Shown here: piece by piece, positions 40,501 through 50,213 of the stretch | How positions within the stretch are numbered: position 1 is the stretch's first letter | Layout of the letters: each line of letters begins with the position of its first letter | Origin: Spartobacteria bacterium | GTDB taxonomy: Bacteria > Verrucomicrobiota > Verrucomicrobiia > Chthoniobacterales > UBA10450 | Direction of reading: 5' to 3' | Assembly: GCA_003167555.1 (NCBI GenBank) | Contig: PMSN01000010.1 | Location: 16,935-80,934 of the forward strand | Length of the DNA: 64,000 bases | Notes under the pieces: generated by a model | What the model saw: the letters and a program-made list of their open reading frames with translations, nothing else | The model's database searches: none | What the model was told of the DNA's origin: nothing | Made by a program: the position numbers and the translations under genes

Positions 40501-42537
40501 CTAGTTTGTTCCAGCAACCGCGGCGGTCTTTAGATACTTGTCGAGAAAATCGAGGATCGCTTTGTTACCGCGAATCTCGTTCGCCCGCTTGCTGAAACCG
40601 TGGCCTTCGTTGTCGAAGACGACGTATTCCACGACGCCGTTCTTTTTCTTGATCGCGTCCACGATCTCGTCGGACTCCGGCTTGATGACGCGCGGATCGT
40701 TGGCGCCCTGCAAGACGATGAGCGGCTTGGTGATCTTGTCGGCGTGGAAGAGCGGCGAAATTTCCCGTAACATCTCCATCTGCGTGTTCGGATCGCCGAT
40801 CTCAGCATAGAGCGATTTCCGTTGCGATTCCCAGTAAGGCGGGATGCTTTGCAAGGTTCGGACCCAGTTCGACACGCCGAAGATATCGACTCCGGCGTTG
40901 AATTCCTCCGGCTTAAAGGCGAGCGCCGCCAGTACCATGTAGCCGCCGTACGAGCCGCCCATGATTCCGATCTTCTTACCGTCCACGTAATCGAGTGACT
41001 GAAGATACTTCTTCGCTTCGACACAATCCCACAGCGGCTCGCGTCCATGCTTCTGATCGTCCGCCTTGTAGAACGTCTTGCCGTAACCGCTCGAGCCGCG
41101 GTTGTTCACGTCGAGCACGGCATAACCGTGGTTCACCAGATACTGCACGCTCGCGATGTAAGGCATCCGCGCCTGGCCTCCCGGGCCGCCATGCACACGC
41201 ACGATGGCCGGCACTTTGTTCTGCGCGCTGGCGCCGTGGGGCTGATAGCGAATGGCGGGAATTTCCGTTCCGTCGAAAGATTTGTAGCGCACCACGCGGG
41301 AGTCGACGAGATCGGCCGCGTTGATTTCCGGGCTCAAGCTTTCCGTGAGCTTGAGCGGTTTCTGCGTCGCGAAATCGTAAACAAACAAATTGCCCGGCGA
41401 GCGCGCGCCGTCGTGATAAAAAGCCATCTTCGTTTCGCTCTCCGAGATATTGACTCCGGTGATATCGCCTTCGGGGAGCGGCGGCAGTGGAACAAGCTTC
41501 CCAGTGGCTTCTTCGGAAATCTTGATCTTCGTCCGCGCGTCTTCATTCGTGGCGACGACGCGATACTTCCCGTTGTGCGAGAACGCCATGTAGGAAACAT
41601 CCCAAGCCGCTTTCTCGGCCACGTCGCGCTTTCCCGTAGTGAGGTCATAACGTGCGATGTATTTGAACTCGCCGCCTTCGTCCGAAAGGAAGTAAAGATT
41701 CTTCGAGTTCACATCGAAAGTCGCGGGGGTGTTGTCCACGTCCCCAGTGTGCGGCGTGATGTTCTTCATCTCTTTCGTAGCGGTGTTGTAGAGATAAACG
41801 TCCGAGTCGGCCGTCGAACTTCCGGGCTTGCCGAAGGCGAGGAACTTCTTGTCGTTCGAGATGTCGCCGAACTGGTAGCCGGTCTCGTCCTGGTAGAGCA
41901 GCACCGGTTTTAGATCGGCGATGCTCATTTCGAAGATGTCGAAAAACTTCGGATCACGCGCGTTGGTCGAGAGGAAGAACGACTTCCGGTCCTGGCTCCA
42001 GCCGAGGAAATTCGCTTTCGTCTTATCGCCGGGAGTCAGGTCGCGCTCCATGCCGTCGAGTTCTTTCAGGTAGAGGTGGTCGTTTTCGTTCCCACCCTTG
42101 TCGTAGCTATAGAGGAACCGCGCGTCGCCGGGGAAATAGGAGACGGCATAAGTGCTCTCCTTCGTGGAATTGGTGAGCTGCTTCGCTTCCCCGCCCGCGA
42201 CCGGCATCGTGTAGACATTGAAGATTCCGGTCTTGTTGCTGTGAAAGAGAATCGATTTCTCGTCGGCGGAGAACGAGCTCCCGCCGATGCGCGTCGTGCT
42301 CATGAATTGCTCGATGGTGTATTGCTTAACGGCGGTGGTGTCGGCTGGCTTCGGCGGCGCTTTCTTTGTGCTCTCCGGTGTCTGTTTCGTGACCAATGCC
42401 TTGTTCGACACGTCGGGTTTCCGTTCGACTGCCGGCTTTTGCGCGCGTGCGTTTGTAACCGCTACTGCTGCACAAAGGGTTACGACCAGCAGAGATTTGT
42501 CGGCCGCACGTTTTAGAAAGAAGTTGTTTGGATTCAT
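40501..42537 (-). CDS. S9 family prolyl oligopeptidase-like peptidase
   Basis: GIMGGSYGGYMVLAALAFKPEEFNAGVDIFGVSN (GxSxGG), WD-like propeller N-terminal half. Confidence 0.92.
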   Translation of the reverse strand: MNPNNFFLKRAADKSLLVVTLCAAVAVTNARAQKPAVERKPDVSNKALVTKQTPESTKKAPPKPADTTAVKQYTIEQFMSTTRIGGSSFSADEKSILFHSNKTGIFNVYTMPVAGGEAKQLTNSTKESTYAVSYFPGDARFLYSYDKGGNENDHLYLKELDGMERDLTPGDKTKANFLGWSQDRKSFFLSTNARDPKFFDIFEMSIADLKPVLLYQDETGYQFGDISNDKKFLAFGKPGSSTADSDVYLYNTATKEMKNITPHTGDVDNTPATFDVNSKNLYFLSDEGGEFKYIARYDLTTGKRDVAEKAAWDVSYMAFSHNGKYRVVATNEDARTKIKISEEATGKLVPLPPLPEGDITGVNISESETKMAFYHDGARSPGNLFVYDFATQKPLKLTESLSPEINAADLVDSRVVRYKSFDGTEIPAIRYQPHGASAQNKVPAIVRVHGGPGGQARMPYIASVQYLVNHGYAVLDVNNRGSSGYGKTFYKADDQKHGREPLWDCVEAKKYLQSLDYVDGKKIGIMGGSYGGYMVLAALAFKPEEFNAGVDIFGVSNWVRTLQSIPPYWESQRKSLYAEIGDPNTQMEMLREISPLFHADKITKPLIVLQGANDPRVIKPESDEIVDAIKKKNGVVEYVVFDNEGHGFSKRANEIRGNKAILDFLDKYLKTAAVAGTN

Positions 42538-42625
42538 TGGATTTCGTTTTCCGGAATTGGATTAAATCGCACCCTCGCGCTGAAAGCGAAGCGTTTTTAA
42601 TCGCTGGATGGATTGCGCTCGCTGG

Positions 42626-42715
42626 CTATGGGAGGACGAATACCTCCACTATGCCGGCACCGCTCGCGCCGTTCACATCCTGGACAATGGCGGTGTAACC
42701 ACCCGACGGGAGATT
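42626..42715 (-). pseudogene. Remnant of the C-terminal secretion-associated module found at 58-64 kb
   Basis: Minus-strand reading between two stops: NLPSGGYTAIVQDVNGASGAGIVEVFVLP*, matching PxGxYTAIVRGxxxxTGxxLVEVYxL. Confidence 0.7.
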
Positions 42716-42750
42716 CTAGAATCGAAAGCCAATTCTTCTCCGATTCGAAA

Positions 42751-43896
42751 TCACGGCGCCGCCTGAATTCCCGCGTCGGTCGCACGCCGGCCAGCCAGGC
42801 GTTTCCCCATGTTTATGGCCGGCAATTCCACCGCGTAGAAGACCGCGGCGCTGACCGCGATCGTTATTAGAAGCGTGGGGATCACGTAGAACGCCAGCGG
42901 CCATCCACGCCAGGAGGCGTTAGCTTCCGCTGCGATCCACAGCGCCAGAGGCGTCATCACCACGAGGTGAAAGAGGTAGATGGAATAGCTGATCTTTCCC
43001 AGCCAGGCGAACGCTCGATTCCGAATTCGCAGCCACGCGACCCATGCGCAAAAGAGCAAAGGCGCCACTACATAAGCCGAGAACCATGTCCGGCTCGGGT
43101 GAATAAGAAAACGGAATTGGCGCGCGCCGCCGAGCGCCACGATCAGCAGAGTCAGCGCAAGCAGCGTCCAGACTTTCCGGTTCCGCCGGATCGACTCGCG
43201 AAACCCTTTTGTTTCATCGTAAACGATCCGGAAATACGCGCCCCAAAACATGATCCCGAGATGGCGCGGCAAATTCTTCCACGCGGCCGAGACGTCGTCT
43301 CCTATCGCTCCAAATTGTTTTGCGCCTTTTACGGCGAACCAGGCCAACGAAAGCGCCACCACAAGTCCCGCCAGAATGCGCGGATTGTCGAGCCAGTTAA
43401 TCCGCCAGATGAGCCAGCACGAAAGATAGAAGGTCAGTTCGGTTCCCAATGTCCAGTAAAGGCCCATGACCGGCGGTTGTCCGAAAACATCCGGGACCAT
43501 GGTGACGTTCGCCGCGACCAATGGCAACGTGATCGGCCAACCTTGCCACCACCAGATGAAGACCAATCCGGCCAGGACCGAGACCCAGTAAGCCGGGAAC
43601 AAGCGAAAGAAGCGCGAGATGATGAAACGCCGTCCGGTTCCTTCCCGCGGCCCGCGCAACGTCCCGTAGATGACGAATCCGCTGATCGCGAAAAACAGAA
43701 CCACGCCTGTGATTCCAAATTCGAAATACCGGGTCCAGGACTTGGCGTCCGCGCTTTCGCCCTGCCGCGCCAACGGGATGAATCTTTCCCAGACATGCGC
43801 GCACGCCACCATCAAGGCGGCGACCGCCCGCAGTGAATCGATGTGGGCGAGTCGATCAGCGGCAGGACGTGAACTCACACTAGCTTCCCATATCAA
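42751..43896 (-). CDS. Acyltransferase 3 family (OafA/YrhL-like) membrane protein
   Basis: RLAHIDSLRAVAALMVACAHVWERF...FFAISGFVIYGTLRG. Confidence 0.9.
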   Translation of the reverse strand: MIWEASVSSRPAADRLAHIDSLRAVAALMVACAHVWERFIPLARQGESADAKSWTRYFEFGITGVVLFFAISGFVIYGTLRGPREGTGRRFIISRFFRLFPAYWVSVLAGLVFIWWWQGWPITLPLVAANVTMVPDVFGQPPVMGLYWTLGTELTFYLSCWLIWRINWLDNPRILAGLVVALSLAWFAVKGAKQFGAIGDDVSAAWKNLPRHLGIMFWGAYFRIVYDETKGFRESIRRNRKVWTLLALTLLIVALGGARQFRFLIHPSRTWFSAYVVAPLLFCAWVAWLRIRNRAFAWLGKISYSIYLFHLVVMTPLALWIAAEANASWRGWPLAFYVIPTLLITIAVSAAVFYAVELPAINMGKRLAGRRATDAGIQAAP

Positions 43897-44902
43897 GCAC
43901 CACGCGGAAACGTGCTTTGCCGCTCATCATTCGCTCGTAGGCTTCGGCGGCTCGCTCGAGTGGAAAGATTTCATTCATCGATTCCACGCCGGCAAGCGCG
44001 CTGAACTTCAGCGTGTCCTGCGAATCAATCGCCGTCCCGGAATACCAGCCTTTCACCGACACTCGACTGCTAAGGAGCAACACCGGATTTACGGTCATCG
44101 GACCCGCCGCACCGATCACGACCAGCACGCCATTCGCGGCGAGACCGCCGAGGACTGCGCTCATCGCGTCGGCATTGGTCACGGTGGCGATGACGACTTT
44201 CGCGCCGCCGAGCTTCTGGAGTTCCGCCGCCGGATCCTGCATCTGACTGTCGATGTAATGGAACGCGCCGAGCTTTTTCGCGAGCGGCTCCTTGTCCTTC
44301 CCGCGCGCGATCGCCACCGTCTTGAATCCCATCTTCGCTGCGAACTGCACGCCAAGATGGCCGAGCCCGCCGATCCCGAGCACGCCGACAAGGTCGCCCG
44401 GACCGGCGCCGCTGTTGCGCAGCGCGTTGAAGGTCGTGATGCCGGCGCAAAGCAGCGGCGCGCTCTCGACCGACGACAAATCTTCCGGCACATGCGCCAG
44501 CGCCTGCGCGGGCGCGGTCATGTATTCCGCGTAACCGCCATCGTATGAAATCCCAGTCGTGAGCAAAGCGATTTGGCAGGCAAAGAAATCACCGCGCCGG
44601 CAATTGTCGCAGTAACCGCAATGTCCGCCGTGCCAGCCGACGCCTACCCGCTCGCCAGTTTTCCATCCCGCTACTGCGGGACCGACCGCGTCGATGAGCC
44701 CGATGACCTCATGCCCCGGTATTCTCGGATATTGAATGCCCGGCCACGTCCCCTCTTTGACCAACGAATCACTGTGACAAACGCCACACGCCTGCACCTT
44801 GATTCGCACCCATCCGCTCTGTGGTTCCGGAATTTCTCGCTCGACCAATTCCAGTGGTCCCTTCGCCACCGGCACCTGCACCGCTCGCATTTTTTTCGCC
44901 AT
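43880..44902 (-). CDS. Zinc-dependent alcohol dehydrogenase
   Basis: ACGVCHSDSLVKEGTWPGIQYPRIPGHEVIGLIDAVG; CGYCDNCRRGDFFAC; GIGGLGHLG. Confidence 0.93.
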   Translation of the reverse strand: MAKKMRAVQVPVAKGPLELVEREIPEPQSGWVRIKVQACGVCHSDSLVKEGTWPGIQYPRIPGHEVIGLIDAVGPAVAGWKTGERVGVGWHGGHCGYCDNCRRGDFFACQIALLTTGISYDGGYAEYMTAPAQALAHVPEDLSSVESAPLLCAGITTFNALRNSGAGPGDLVGVLGIGGLGHLGVQFAAKMGFKTVAIARGKDKEPLAKKLGAFHYIDSQMQDPAAELQKLGGAKVVIATVTNADAMSAVLGGLAANGVLVVIGAAGPMTVNPVLLLSSRVSVKGWYSGTAIDSQDTLKFSALAGVESMNEIFPLERAAEAYERMMSGKARFRVVLDMGS

Positions 44903-45048
44903 GCTTTCCCATCGCCCTGCTCTTCTGAAAAAACAAGAACGTGCGACCAATCTTGAAGCCTGCTCCGCCGCTTTGCTGACGCGGTTCCGCATCCGGACTT
45001 CCCAATCCAAGACGCTTCCGATAAAGCTCGTCGCGGAAAGAGAACCAC

Positions 45049-47115
45049 GTGGGCCCGAAGAACTTCTTCGCCGAGCTGAAGCGGCGCAATGTTTACAAGG
45101 TCGCGGTCGCGTACGCGGTCGTGGCGTGGTTGTTGATTCAAGCAGCTTCGATCCTGTTCCCGACCTACGAAGCGCCGGTCTGGGTGATGAAGGTTTTCGT
45201 GGCGGCCGTTATTCTGGGATTTCCGATCGCGCTTGTGATTGCCTGGGCGTTCGAGATGACGCCGGAAGGGATGAAGCGGACGGAGAACGTTTCGCCCGAT
45301 GAGGTGATCCCGCAGTGGAGCCGCCGGAAGTTCGCGGCCCTGATTATTACCCTGGCTCTGGTCGCAGCGGGTTTGCTGGCGTTCCAATTTTTGCGCCCGA
45401 GATCGACGGAGGTGGTTCGCACGACAACTTCACCTCCGACCACCTCGCCCACCGCGCCGCCGATCCCGGAGAAATCGATCGCAGTCCTTCCATTCGAGAA
45501 TCTGAGCGACGACAAGAGCAACGCTTACTTCGCCGATGGCATTCAGGATGAAATCCTGACGCGCTTGTCCAAGATCGCCGCTCTAAGAGTCATCTCGCGC
45601 ACCTCCACCCAGAAATACAAAAGCGCTCCGGACAATTTGCGGGAGATCGGGAAGCAGCTCGGCGTCGCGAACCTGCTCGAAGGCAGCGTGCAAAAGATTG
45701 GGAACGCCGCGCATATCAACGTCCAGCTCATCCGGGTCGCCACGGACGAACACCTCTGGGCGGAAAGTTACAACCGGAAGCTAGACGATATCTTCGCCGT
45801 CGAAGGGGAAGTCGCGACCGCGATTGCCGATCAGCTGAACGCGAAACTTACTGGCAGCGAAAAGGAATCGTTAACCATCAAGCCTACTTCCAATCCCCAG
45901 GCCTACGATGCCTACTTGCGCGGCCTCGCGTTTCAAGGCCGAATAGACGGAGTTGATTCAAACGTAGCGAAGTCAATCGAAGCCTTTGAAGAGGCGACGC
46001 GACTAGATCCTCAGTTTGCGCTGGCCTGGGCGCAATTGGCTCGGCAAGACAGTATGGCCTATCAAAATTTCGACCGTTCGCCGCAACGGCGAGAGGCGGC
46101 GCGACAGGCAGTCGAAAATGCGGTCAGATTGGCGCCGAACCTGGCTGAGACGCAGTTGGCCGAGGGGCTCTACCAGTCTTCTTTTGAGCGAAACTATGAC
46201 GCCGCCAAAAGCCGCTACGAGGCGGCCCGGCAACGCTTCCCTAACAATGCGTTCGCAACCGCAAGCCTGGGTGGCGTGGCCCGCATCCAAGGTCAGTGGG
46301 ACCAGAGCCACCAGTTTTTCGAGCAGGCCATCGAGCTCGATCCTCAGAACGTTTTCCTACTCGCCGTCGCTTCGCTGACCGATCTGGGAAGGCGCGACGT
46401 TGCTTCCGCGAGAAAGCTTCTCGAGCGCGCCCGCAATCTCAGCCCGCAAAATTCTACGGTTACCGCGATGCTGGCGCTGACCTATCAGATGACCGGCGAC
46501 TTCGCGCAAGCAGAGACGTTGCTCGCCGGTGTCACGCCGGCTGATGGGGACGGCTGGTACTTTGGGGTTATGGCTTACAACGCGATCCTTTTGCGCAAGT
46601 ACGACCCCGCGATCACGATGTTAAAAGCGCAACTGAGCAAGTCACTTCCTGCTAGTAGACTAGGTTCATTTCAGGGTACGTTAGCCGACCTGGAGAGACA
46701 CGCCGGGAACGCCGGCGCGGCGGCGCAAGCCTACGAGCAAGCGCGTCTCAGCTTTGAAACTCTTCTGAGCGAGCAAGCCGACAACGCAACTCTTATTAGC
46801 AGCCTGGCTTGGACTGAAGCGTGTCTGGACCATAAGGACAAAGCACTCGATCTGGCACGAAAAGCCATTGTCGTGGACCCGACGTCGAAGAATGCCTATA
46901 CCGGCCCGGAGCGCGAAGAAATGCTGGCGCGCATCGAGGCGCATTTCGGTGACAAGGACAACGCGATCGCTGCGCTCCAGCACTTACTCAGCATCGCCTA
47001 TGGCCAGCCCCCGGTGACGCCGGCCTTGCTGCGAATCGATCCCGATTGGGACAACCTCCGCGGCGATCCACGCTTCCAGAAATTAGCCGCCGAACCTCTC
47101 AGGCAAACGAAGTGA
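45049..47115 (+). CDS. Membrane-anchored FlgO/TolB-like + TPR protein (paralog 1)
   Basis: FFAELKRRNVYKVAVAYAVVAWLLIQ...KSIAVLPFENLSDDKSNAYFADGIQDEILTRLSKIAALRVISRTSTQKYK; TPRs. Confidence 0.82.
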   Translation: MGPKNFFAELKRRNVYKVAVAYAVVAWLLIQAASILFPTYEAPVWVMKVFVAAVILGFPIALVIAWAFEMTPEGMKRTENVSPDEVIPQWSRRKFAALIITLALVAAGLLAFQFLRPRSTEVVRTTTSPPTTSPTAPPIPEKSIAVLPFENLSDDKSNAYFADGIQDEILTRLSKIAALRVISRTSTQKYKSAPDNLREIGKQLGVANLLEGSVQKIGNAAHINVQLIRVATDEHLWAESYNRKLDDIFAVEGEVATAIADQLNAKLTGSEKESLTIKPTSNPQAYDAYLRGLAFQGRIDGVDSNVAKSIEAFEEATRLDPQFALAWAQLARQDSMAYQNFDRSPQRREAARQAVENAVRLAPNLAETQLAEGLYQSSFERNYDAAKSRYEAARQRFPNNAFATASLGGVARIQGQWDQSHQFFEQAIELDPQNVFLLAVASLTDLGRRDVASARKLLERARNLSPQNSTVTAMLALTYQMTGDFAQAETLLAGVTPADGDGWYFGVMAYNAILLRKYDPAITMLKAQLSKSLPASRLGSFQGTLADLERHAGNAGAAAQAYEQARLSFETLLSEQADNATLISSLAWTEACLDHKDKALDLARKAIVVDPTSKNAYTGPEREEMLARIEAHFGDKDNAIAALQHLLSIAYGQPPVTPALLRIDPDWDNLRGDPRFQKLAAEPLRQTK

Positions 47116-49226
47116 ACCCGCGAAACTTCTTCGCCGAGCTGAAGCGGCGCAATGTCTACCGCGCGGCGGTAGCTTATGGAGTCGTCGCGTGGTTCCTCAC
47201 TCAGCTCACGACGCAGGTCTTTCCCTTCTTCGACATTCCAAACGCAGCGATTCGCTTTGTCGTCATTGCGCTCGCGCTTGGTTTTCCCATCGCGATGTGT
47301 CTCGCCTGGCTCTACGAGTTCACGCCTGAGGGTATTGTTCGCTCCGAAGACCTCGATTCGGCTAAGGTACCGTCTGCACGCCGCGCGACGGGCCGAATTC
47401 TCGATTTCATCATCATCGGCGTGCTCTTGCTGATTATTGCGATGCTGATTTACCAGCGCGTTCCGTCTCGTACCGAAACCGGCGAAACCATTCCGCAAAA
47501 GAGCATCGCGGTGTTGCCCTTCGAAAACCTGAGCAGCGACAAGGAGAACGCCTACTTTGCCGACGGGATTCAGGATGAAATTCTCACCAAGCTCGCCAGC
47601 ATCGCCGACCTCAAAGTCATCTCGCGAATCTCGACGGCAAAGTACAAGAGCAAGCCGGAAGATCTAAAGACCGTCTCACAACAGTTAGGTGTCGCCACGG
47701 TGTTGGAAGGGTCCGTGCAACGAGCTAACGACAAAGTGCGCGTCAACGTGCAACTCATCGACGCACGCACGGACACACACCTCTGGGCGAAGAGCTACGA
47801 CCGCGACTTTAAGGATATCTTCGCGGTAGAGAGCGAAGTCTCGCAGGGGATCGCGGATGCGCTCCAGGCAAAGCTATCGCCTAACGAGACCAGCAATTTG
47901 GCCGCAGCGCCGACGCGAGATCCGGAGGCCTACGATTTATTCTTGAGAGGCGAGTACGAGGAGCACGAGGCTGAAACCTCGCGCAAGCCCGACGCATTCG
48001 ATCGGGCGGCAGCCTGGTATGGGCAGGCGATCGCACGTGCTCCCGACTTCGCGCTCGCCATCGCCCGACTGGTCGAAAGCCGCATTGCACGCCATTGGAC
48101 AGTCGATCGTCTAAGCAATGCTGACTTGGACGAAGTCAAGAAGGCTGCGGACCATGCGCTGGCCGTGGCACCTGATCTGGCGGAGGCGCATACCGCACTG
48201 GGGTCATATTATTTCCTCGGCAAGGAAGATTACGGTCCAGCGCTCGGAGAACTTCAGCGCGCCCTTGAACTGCAACCAAACAACGTCAGAGCTTTGAGAA
48301 CTTTCGCAAGCATCCATGCGCGTCAGGGTCATTGGGAGCGCTGTCTGTCTGAATACGCCCAATGCCAACGGCTAGACCCGCGGGACGCTCAGCTAGTGGC
48401 AAACGTTGGATTGACTTACCTTAATCTGCGGATGTGGAACGACGCGAAGCGCGCCGGTTCACATTCGATAGCGCTGGATCCGCACAACGTGTACGGAATG
48501 CGCGCTGTTCTCTTTAGTTATCTTAATGGAACCGGCGACATCGAAGAGGCAACGCGCGTCCTGAGGACGTTTCCTCCTGGCGCTCTCCTCATCACCAGAG
48601 CGTGGGACCTTGAAAACATCATCGGGGACAGAGCTTATGTAGATGTCATTAAGCGGGACTTCGGAGCTGCTCTGAAACAATGGGAGAAGGAGAACAGCGA
48701 TCCCACCGCAAATCGGGAGCGGCTCTCTGCCAGAGTTGCGATTCATGTGCTGGCTGGTGATACCGCGGAGGCGCACGATGAAATTGAGCGAGCGCGCGGC
48801 CTGGTAGAGGCAAGATTGCGCGAGCAGCCGGAAGACAAGAATGCTCTGACGCAGCTAAGCTGGATCGAGTTGGCGCTGAAGCGCGAGACCGAGGCTCTGA
48901 GGCTGGCGCGGCAGGCGGCTGAGTTATTGCCGCCGGAGAAGGATGCCATGGGCGGCCCGATCGCTCTCGCCGGATTTGCGGAAATCGCGGCGCGCACGGG
49001 CGAGACAAACGAAGCTGTCAAAGCACTTCGACGGTTACTCTCCATTCCCGCCGGCTGGACCGTTTCGATCCAGTCTGGGACCCGATCCGCAACGATCCCG
49101 GCTTCCAACAACTGCTCGCCGGCAAGGAGCAGATCGGGCCTAACAAGTAGCGACGGCTCGAAGATGAAGCGAGCCATGGCGATTATCAAGTTGACCGGAA
49201 GCAAAAGGAACGAACGTTCGCTCTGA
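47112..49226 (+). CDS. Membrane-anchored FlgO/TolB-like + TPR protein (paralog 2), probable 3' frameshift
   Basis: GTG 47112 overlaps previous stop; FFAELKRRNVYRAAVAYGVVAWFLTQ...KSIAVLPFENLSSDKENAYFADGIQDEILTKLASIADLKVISRISTAKYK. Confidence 0.82.
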   Translation: MNPRNFFAELKRRNVYRAAVAYGVVAWFLTQLTTQVFPFFDIPNAAIRFVVIALALGFPIAMCLAWLYEFTPEGIVRSEDLDSAKVPSARRATGRILDFIIIGVLLLIIAMLIYQRVPSRTETGETIPQKSIAVLPFENLSSDKENAYFADGIQDEILTKLASIADLKVISRISTAKYKSKPEDLKTVSQQLGVATVLEGSVQRANDKVRVNVQLIDARTDTHLWAKSYDRDFKDIFAVESEVSQGIADALQAKLSPNETSNLAAAPTRDPEAYDLFLRGEYEEHEAETSRKPDAFDRAAAWYGQAIARAPDFALAIARLVESRIARHWTVDRLSNADLDEVKKAADHALAVAPDLAEAHTALGSYYFLGKEDYGPALGELQRALELQPNNVRALRTFASIHARQGHWERCLSEYAQCQRLDPRDAQLVANVGLTYLNLRMWNDAKRAGSHSIALDPHNVYGMRAVLFSYLNGTGDIEEATRVLRTFPPGALLITRAWDLENIIGDRAYVDVIKRDFGAALKQWEKENSDPTANRERLSARVAIHVLAGDTAEAHDEIERARGLVEARLREQPEDKNALTQLSWIELALKRETEALRLARQAAELLPPEKDAMGGPIALAGFAEIAARTGETNEAVKALRRLLSIPAGWTVSIQSGTRSATIPASNNCSPARSRSGLTSSDGSKMKRAMAIIKLTGSKRNERSL

Positions 49227-49229
49227 GCC

Positions 49230-50162
49230 ATGCATATCAGCGATATCATCAAAAGCGATTCGCCCACGTTTTCGTTCGAATTTTTTCCACCGAAAACGCC
49301 GGCGGCCGCGGAGAGCCTTTACCAGACGATCCGCGAACTGGAATCGTACGGGCCGCACTTCGTCAGCGTTACCTACGGCGCCGGCGGTTCGACGCGCGAT
49401 CTCACCCACGATCTGGTCGAGCGCATCCAGAACACGACCAAGCTCGATCCGATTCCGCACCTGACGTGCGTTTGCCACAGCGAGGCGGAGATCGAATCGA
49501 TACTCCACCGCTACGCGAAATCGTGCATCGGAAACATTCTCGCCCTGGGTGGCGATCCACCACGCGAATGCGCTTACGACAAATCCGGCGATGCGTTCCA
49601 GCACGCGACTGACCTAGTGAAGTTCATTCGGCGCTTCAACGAAAGCGGAGCGCATCCCGATCCGCGCGGCTTCGGGATCGGTGTGGCCGGTTTCCCGGAA
49701 GGCCATCCCGCCACGCCCAATCGCCTGGTGGAAATGGATCATCTCAAAGCCAAGGTCGATGCCGGGGCGAACTACATCGTCACGCAGCTCTTCTTCGATA
49801 ATCGCGACTTCTACGATTTCCGCGAACGTTGCGACCTGGCCGGAATCCGCATCCCCATCATCGCCGGGATCATGCCGATCACGTCGATGAGCGGCTGCCA
49901 ACGCATCGCCGAGCTGGCCGGCGGCGCACGTTTTCCCGCCAAACTTCTGCGGGCGCTCCAGCGCTGCAAAGAAGATCCTCAAGGAGTCACGCGCGTCGGT
50001 GTCCATTTCGCCCTCGAGCAATGCCACGACCTTCTCGACAACCACGTTGCCGGTATTCATTTCTACACGCTGAATCGCTCCGATGCGACGCGCACGATCT
50101 TCGACAGCCTCGGCATCCCGCAGCGCCGGCCTGCAGAAATTTCTACCTCAACTCCCCACTGA
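49230..50162 (+). CDS. metF: Methylenetetrahydrofolate reductase
   Basis: FSFEFFPPKTPAAAESLYQTIRELESYGPHFVSVTYGAGGSTRDLT...NILALGGDPP. Confidence 0.95.
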   Translation: MHISDIIKSDSPTFSFEFFPPKTPAAAESLYQTIRELESYGPHFVSVTYGAGGSTRDLTHDLVERIQNTTKLDPIPHLTCVCHSEAEIESILHRYAKSCIGNILALGGDPPRECAYDKSGDAFQHATDLVKFIRRFNESGAHPDPRGFGIGVAGFPEGHPATPNRLVEMDHLKAKVDAGANYIVTQLFFDNRDFYDFRERCDLAGIRIPIIAGIMPITSMSGCQRIAELAGGARFPAKLLRALQRCKEDPQGVTRVGVHFALEQCHDLLDNHVAGIHFYTLNRSDATRTIFDSLGIPQRRPAEISTSTPH

Positions 50163-50213
50163 CCTCTGCCTTCCGTTCTCCGTTTTCTATTCTCTACTTT
50201 CTACTTCCATCCG
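50162..50213. repeat. Degenerate polypyrimidine spacer (CTGACCTCTGCCTTCCGTTCTCCGTTTTCTATTCTCTACTTTCTACTTCC)
   Basis: Strong C/T bias; similar tract at 51333-51390. Confidence 0.6.

Noticed and set aside
49151-49229. Possible SAM-type riboswitch upstream of metF
   Set aside because: Only a short GGCTCG/CGAGCC hairpin; gap too small and no recognisable riboswitch core
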